Origin: Solirubrobacteraceae bacterium
Lineage (GTDB): Bacteria; Actinomycetota; Thermoleophilia; Solirubrobacterales; Solirubrobacteraceae
NCBI GenBank assembly: GCA_030447505.1
Contig: JAUJOT010000002.1
Span: forward strand, 372,001 to 436,000
Direction: 5' to 3'
Length of the DNA: 64,000 bases
Positions 62,125-64,000 of the stretch are shown here, one piece after another (within the stretch, counting starts at the first letter, position 1; each line of letters begins with the position of its first letter). The notes below the pieces were generated by a model that saw only the letters and a program-made list of their open reading frames with translations, searched no databases and was not told the origin of the DNA. A program made the translations under genes and the position numbers.

Positions 62125-63441
62125 CTATCGGATCGCCTGTGCCTCGGCGGCGACGGGCCCGTGGTACGTGGTCTCCCACTCCAGTCGCGGCCGTACCGCG
62201 CCCTCCCACTCGCCGTACCAGCCCTCGCGCGTCTCCCCGACGTCGCGCACCTCGAACATCAGAACGTCCTCCATCTGGTGGATCAGGTGGGCAGAGTCCT
62301 CCACGACCATGATCTCGATGCGATGAAGCCCGTCGTTGAGCAGGTTGCCCGGCACGTGGCAGGCGTCCCGGAACAGCCCGCGCGGGAAGGGCCGGCCCTG
62401 CCATACGCGCTCCTCCATCGGCAGCGCGTTGAAGACCTTGACTCCCTGCTCGTTGTAGACGTGAAGACTCAGGTTGAGGCGCGCGCCGGCGCGCAGGTTC
62501 CAGTACTCGAACTCGACGACGAAGTCCGTCGTTACGTAGACCGGATCCTGCGCGCTGCCCCCTTCCGGGCGCACGCGCGCGCTTCGGATCCGTACGCGAT
62601 CGTTGCCGGGAGCATCGTCCGGATCGGGCCAGAGCCGCTCCGTCAGCGCGGAGAACGACGTCGCCAGGTAGCGCGAGATGACCTCGCCGGGGGCGCCGTC
62701 GGCCACGCAGCGCCCGCCCTCGAGCCAGATCGCGCGACTGCACAGGCTCTCGATCGCCGCCATGTTGTGGCTGACGAACAGCACCGTTCGCCCGCTCGAG
62801 GCGGCGTGGCCCATCTTGCCCATGCACCGTTTCTGGAACTCCGCGTCGCCCACCGCGAGGACCTCGTCGACGATCAGGATGTCGGGCTCGACGTGTGCCG
62901 CCACCGCGAACGCGAGCCGTGCATGCATGCCGGTCGAATAGCGCTTGACGGGAGTGTCGATGAAACGCTCGACGCCCGCGAAGGCGACGATCTCGTCGAA
63001 CTTCCTGTCGATCTCGGCGCGCCGCATCCCGAGGATGGCGCCGTTGAGCGCGACGTTCTCGCGGCCGGTCAGCTCGGGGTGAAAGCCGGTTCCGACCTCG
63101 AGCAGCGCTCCGATACGGCCGGCGATGTCCGCGTGGCCCTTCGTGGGCTCCGTGATGCGCGCGAGAATCTTCAGCAGCGTGCTCTTGCCCGCTCCGTTTC
63201 GCCCGATGATGCCGACGACCTCGCCTTCGGCGAGCTCGAAGGAGACGCCGTCCAGGGCCCAGATCCACTCGTCGTCGGTCGACGGCTCGACTGCCGGGGC
63301 GGCGCGGCGCAGCTGGCTCAGTCGACGCAGCCGGGTCCGCGTCGCCGCCGCGATGACGTCGCGAATCGTTCCGTAGGACTGGCGTTCGCCGATTCTGTAG
63401 ATCTTGCCGAGTTCAACCGCGCGGATCGCGACATTCGTCAT
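62125..63441 (-). CDS. Polysaccharide ABC exporter ATPase with carbohydrate-binding tail (second Wzt)
   Basis: A 438-residue Wzt-like ATPase: Walker A 'GRNGAGKST', 'EVGTGFHPELTGREN', signature 'YSTGMHARLAFAVAAHV', Walker B 'ILIVDEVLAVGD'. The C-terminal 170 residues form the Wzt O-antigen recognition sandwich. Its ATPase part is very like the first Wzt, but the tail differs, so it should recognise another glycan end. No permease gene adjoins it inside the window. Confidence 0.92.
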   Translation of the reverse strand: MTNVAIRAVELGKIYRIGERQSYGTIRDVIAAATRTRLRRLSQLRRAAPAVEPSTDDEWIWALDGVSFELAEGEVVGIIGRNGAGKSTLLKILARITEPTKGHADIAGRIGALLEVGTGFHPELTGRENVALNGAILGMRRAEIDRKFDEIVAFAGVERFIDTPVKRYSTGMHARLAFAVAAHVEPDILIVDEVLAVGDAEFQKRCMGKMGHAASSGRTVLFVSHNMAAIESLCSRAIWLEGGRCVADGAPGEVISRYLATSFSALTERLWPDPDDAPGNDRVRIRSARVRPEGGSAQDPVYVTTDFVVEFEYWNLRAGARLNLSLHVYNEQGVKVFNALPMEERVWQGRPFPRGLFRDACHVPGNLLNDGLHRIEIMVVEDSAHLIHQMEDVLMFEVRDVGETREGWYGEWEGAVRPRLEWETTYHGPVAAEAQAIR

Positions 63442-63482
63442 CGCTCACACCACATCCGCGAACGATCGCTGCATGCGGCGAA

Positions 63483-63488
63483 AGTATA
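63483..63488 (-). promoter_or_regulatory. Possible -10 box of the leftward wzt2 operon
   Basis: TATACT on the minus strand lies about 40 bases before the wzt2 ATG, inside the 160-base divergent intergenic region. TTGCGG at 63511-63516 could be the -35 box but its 22-base spacing is long. Nothing else is recognised in this gap. Confidence 0.33.
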
Positions 63489-63601
63489 AGAGCGCTGCTG
63501 GCGGCCGGTGCCGCAAGGGCGCGCGAAGGCCGGCAGGACGTCGGCTCGGCATGGCGTAGATAGACTTCGCGGCGGGGGACTCACGACGCTGCACGCGACA
63601 G

Positions 63602-64000
63602 ATGGCGGCCGGGCGGATCATCTCTCTGCAGGCGCGTTCGGAGTGGGAGCGCGCGCTCGATGCGGTGCCGCACATGTTCGGTCACACGTGGGGCTTCGCG
63701 CACGCACAGAGCCTGACGCGGGGCGATCGCAGCTTCCTCTACGAGATGCGCGGGGACGGCGTGCGAGCGGTCTGCCCGCTCGTCGAGCGCCCAGTCGACG
63801 ATCGCCGCGACATCGCGACGCCCTACGGCTTCTCGGGGCTCGCCGGTACGGCTGCCTGGCCCGGCCTCGAGGGCCTGCTGGCGGAGCTTGCCAGCAGGCG
63901 CCGCTACGTCGCCGGCTACATCACCGTCAACCCGCTCTTCGGCGACGAATCCTACGGCGCGCCGAAGGAGCGCCATCTCACGAACCACACCTACACGCTC
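63602..64000 (+). CDS. FemAB/GNAT-like transferase (3' partial)
   Basis: An ATG frame of 133 codons open to the right edge. 'HMFGHTWGFAHAQSLTRGD', 'AVCPLVERPVDD' and 'IATPYGFSGLAG' are typical of the N-terminal half of FemAB-like/GNAT proteins found in surface-glycan loci (the binding pocket 'TPYGxxG'). It is probably related in function to the FemAB-like gene at 61.2-62.1 kb, reading away from it. The start lacks a clear Shine-Dalgarno, and the end is outside the window. Confidence 0.75.
   Translation, partial: MAAGRIISLQARSEWERALDAVPHMFGHTWGFAHAQSLTRGDRSFLYEMRGDGVRAVCPLVERPVDDRRDIATPYGFSGLAGTAAWPGLEGLLAELASRRRYVAGYITVNPLFGDESYGAPKERHLTNHTYTL

Overview
The window is about 64 kb of very GC-rich DNA (roughly 70% or more by eye), packed with genes that often overlap by 1-4 bases through ATGA, GTGA, TTGA or TGATG junctions. 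The gene content points to a high-GC Gram-positive actinomycete: an F420-dependent dehydrogenase, Rex, a LexA box of the GAAC-N4-GTTC type in front of uvrA, an LPXTG protein, and several -10 boxes only 6-8 bases before the start codon, which suggests leaderless mRNAs. A deep-branching class such as Thermoleophilia (Solirubrobacterales) fits best, but that placement is inference. No rRNA, CRISPR array, transposase or prophage was seen. There is one tRNA gene, tRNA-Gln(CTG).

Layout. 0-3.3 kb: end of a CBS/DRTGG family II pyrophosphatase, three very small minus-strand genes, a Gfo/Idh/MocA oxidoreductase and a histidine phosphatase. 3.4-7.6 kb: an unusual three-gene operon of an intracellular subtilase, a ComEC-type metallo-beta-lactamase-fold hydrolase and a Vps62-like protein; this is the best candidate for an undescribed system. 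7.7-12.5 kb: 3-methyladenine glycosylase with a small Cys-rich protein, a heterodimeric ABC exporter whose second subunit is broken by a 55-bp tandem duplication, and tRNA-Gln. 12.5-17.6 kb: an overlapping operon of two APC permeases with cytoplasmic Usp-like tails, a two-helix membrane protein and two RCK (TrkA-like) proteins. 17.7-22.2 kb: YceI protein, K+-independent proton-pumping pyrophosphatase, a DUF1844-like protein and a YbdK-type ligase. 22.2-26.1 kb: rex, glutaredoxin, tsaD, rimI, tsaB, tsaE and a tiny LPXTG protein, read leftward as one operon (tRNA t6A synthesis plus redox sensing). 26.2-30.5 kb: a methyltransferase-like protein, msrB, an F420-dependent G6PDH-like enzyme, a frameshifted phytase-like lipoprotein and a family 4 uracil-DNA glycosylase. 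30.6-36.6 kb: a DUF2520 protein with panC, panD and panB, then a DUF47 protein with the Pit phosphate transporter, and a LysM lytic transglycosylase. 36.6-40.3 kb: a hexapeptide acetyltransferase and SOS-controlled uvrA.

40.4-64 kb is a surface-polysaccharide locus. It holds a GT14 enzyme, a secreted glycosidase-like protein with a degenerate NucA/NucB-like tail, CDP-glucose synthesis (rfbF, rfbG), two methyltransferases, an ABC-2 exporter (Wzm/Wzt), four GT4-type glycosyltransferases, a nucleotide-sugar trio (4,6-dehydratase/epimerase, RmlD-like reductase, 2-epimerase) likely making a UDP-L-6-deoxy-HexNAc, and two GT2 enzymes. Reading leftward are a second Wzt with a carbohydrate-recognition tail, a FemAB/GNAT-like protein and a DegT aminotransferase. 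Together they can make activated deoxy- and amino-sugars, assemble a glycan, modify it (methyl, amino, acyl groups) and export it through an ABC route.

Sequence integrity. Three genes carry reading-frame problems: the 55-bp duplication near 10.9 kb, an apparent 1-base loss near 28.42 kb, and a permease that runs past its expected stop near 13.6 kb. They may be real mutations or assembly errors, and raw reads would decide. No gap of more than 300 bases is free of a called gene; the longest gene-free stretches (about 12.23-12.38, 29.55-29.78 and 63.44-63.60 kb) hold at most the promoter or remnant elements listed.
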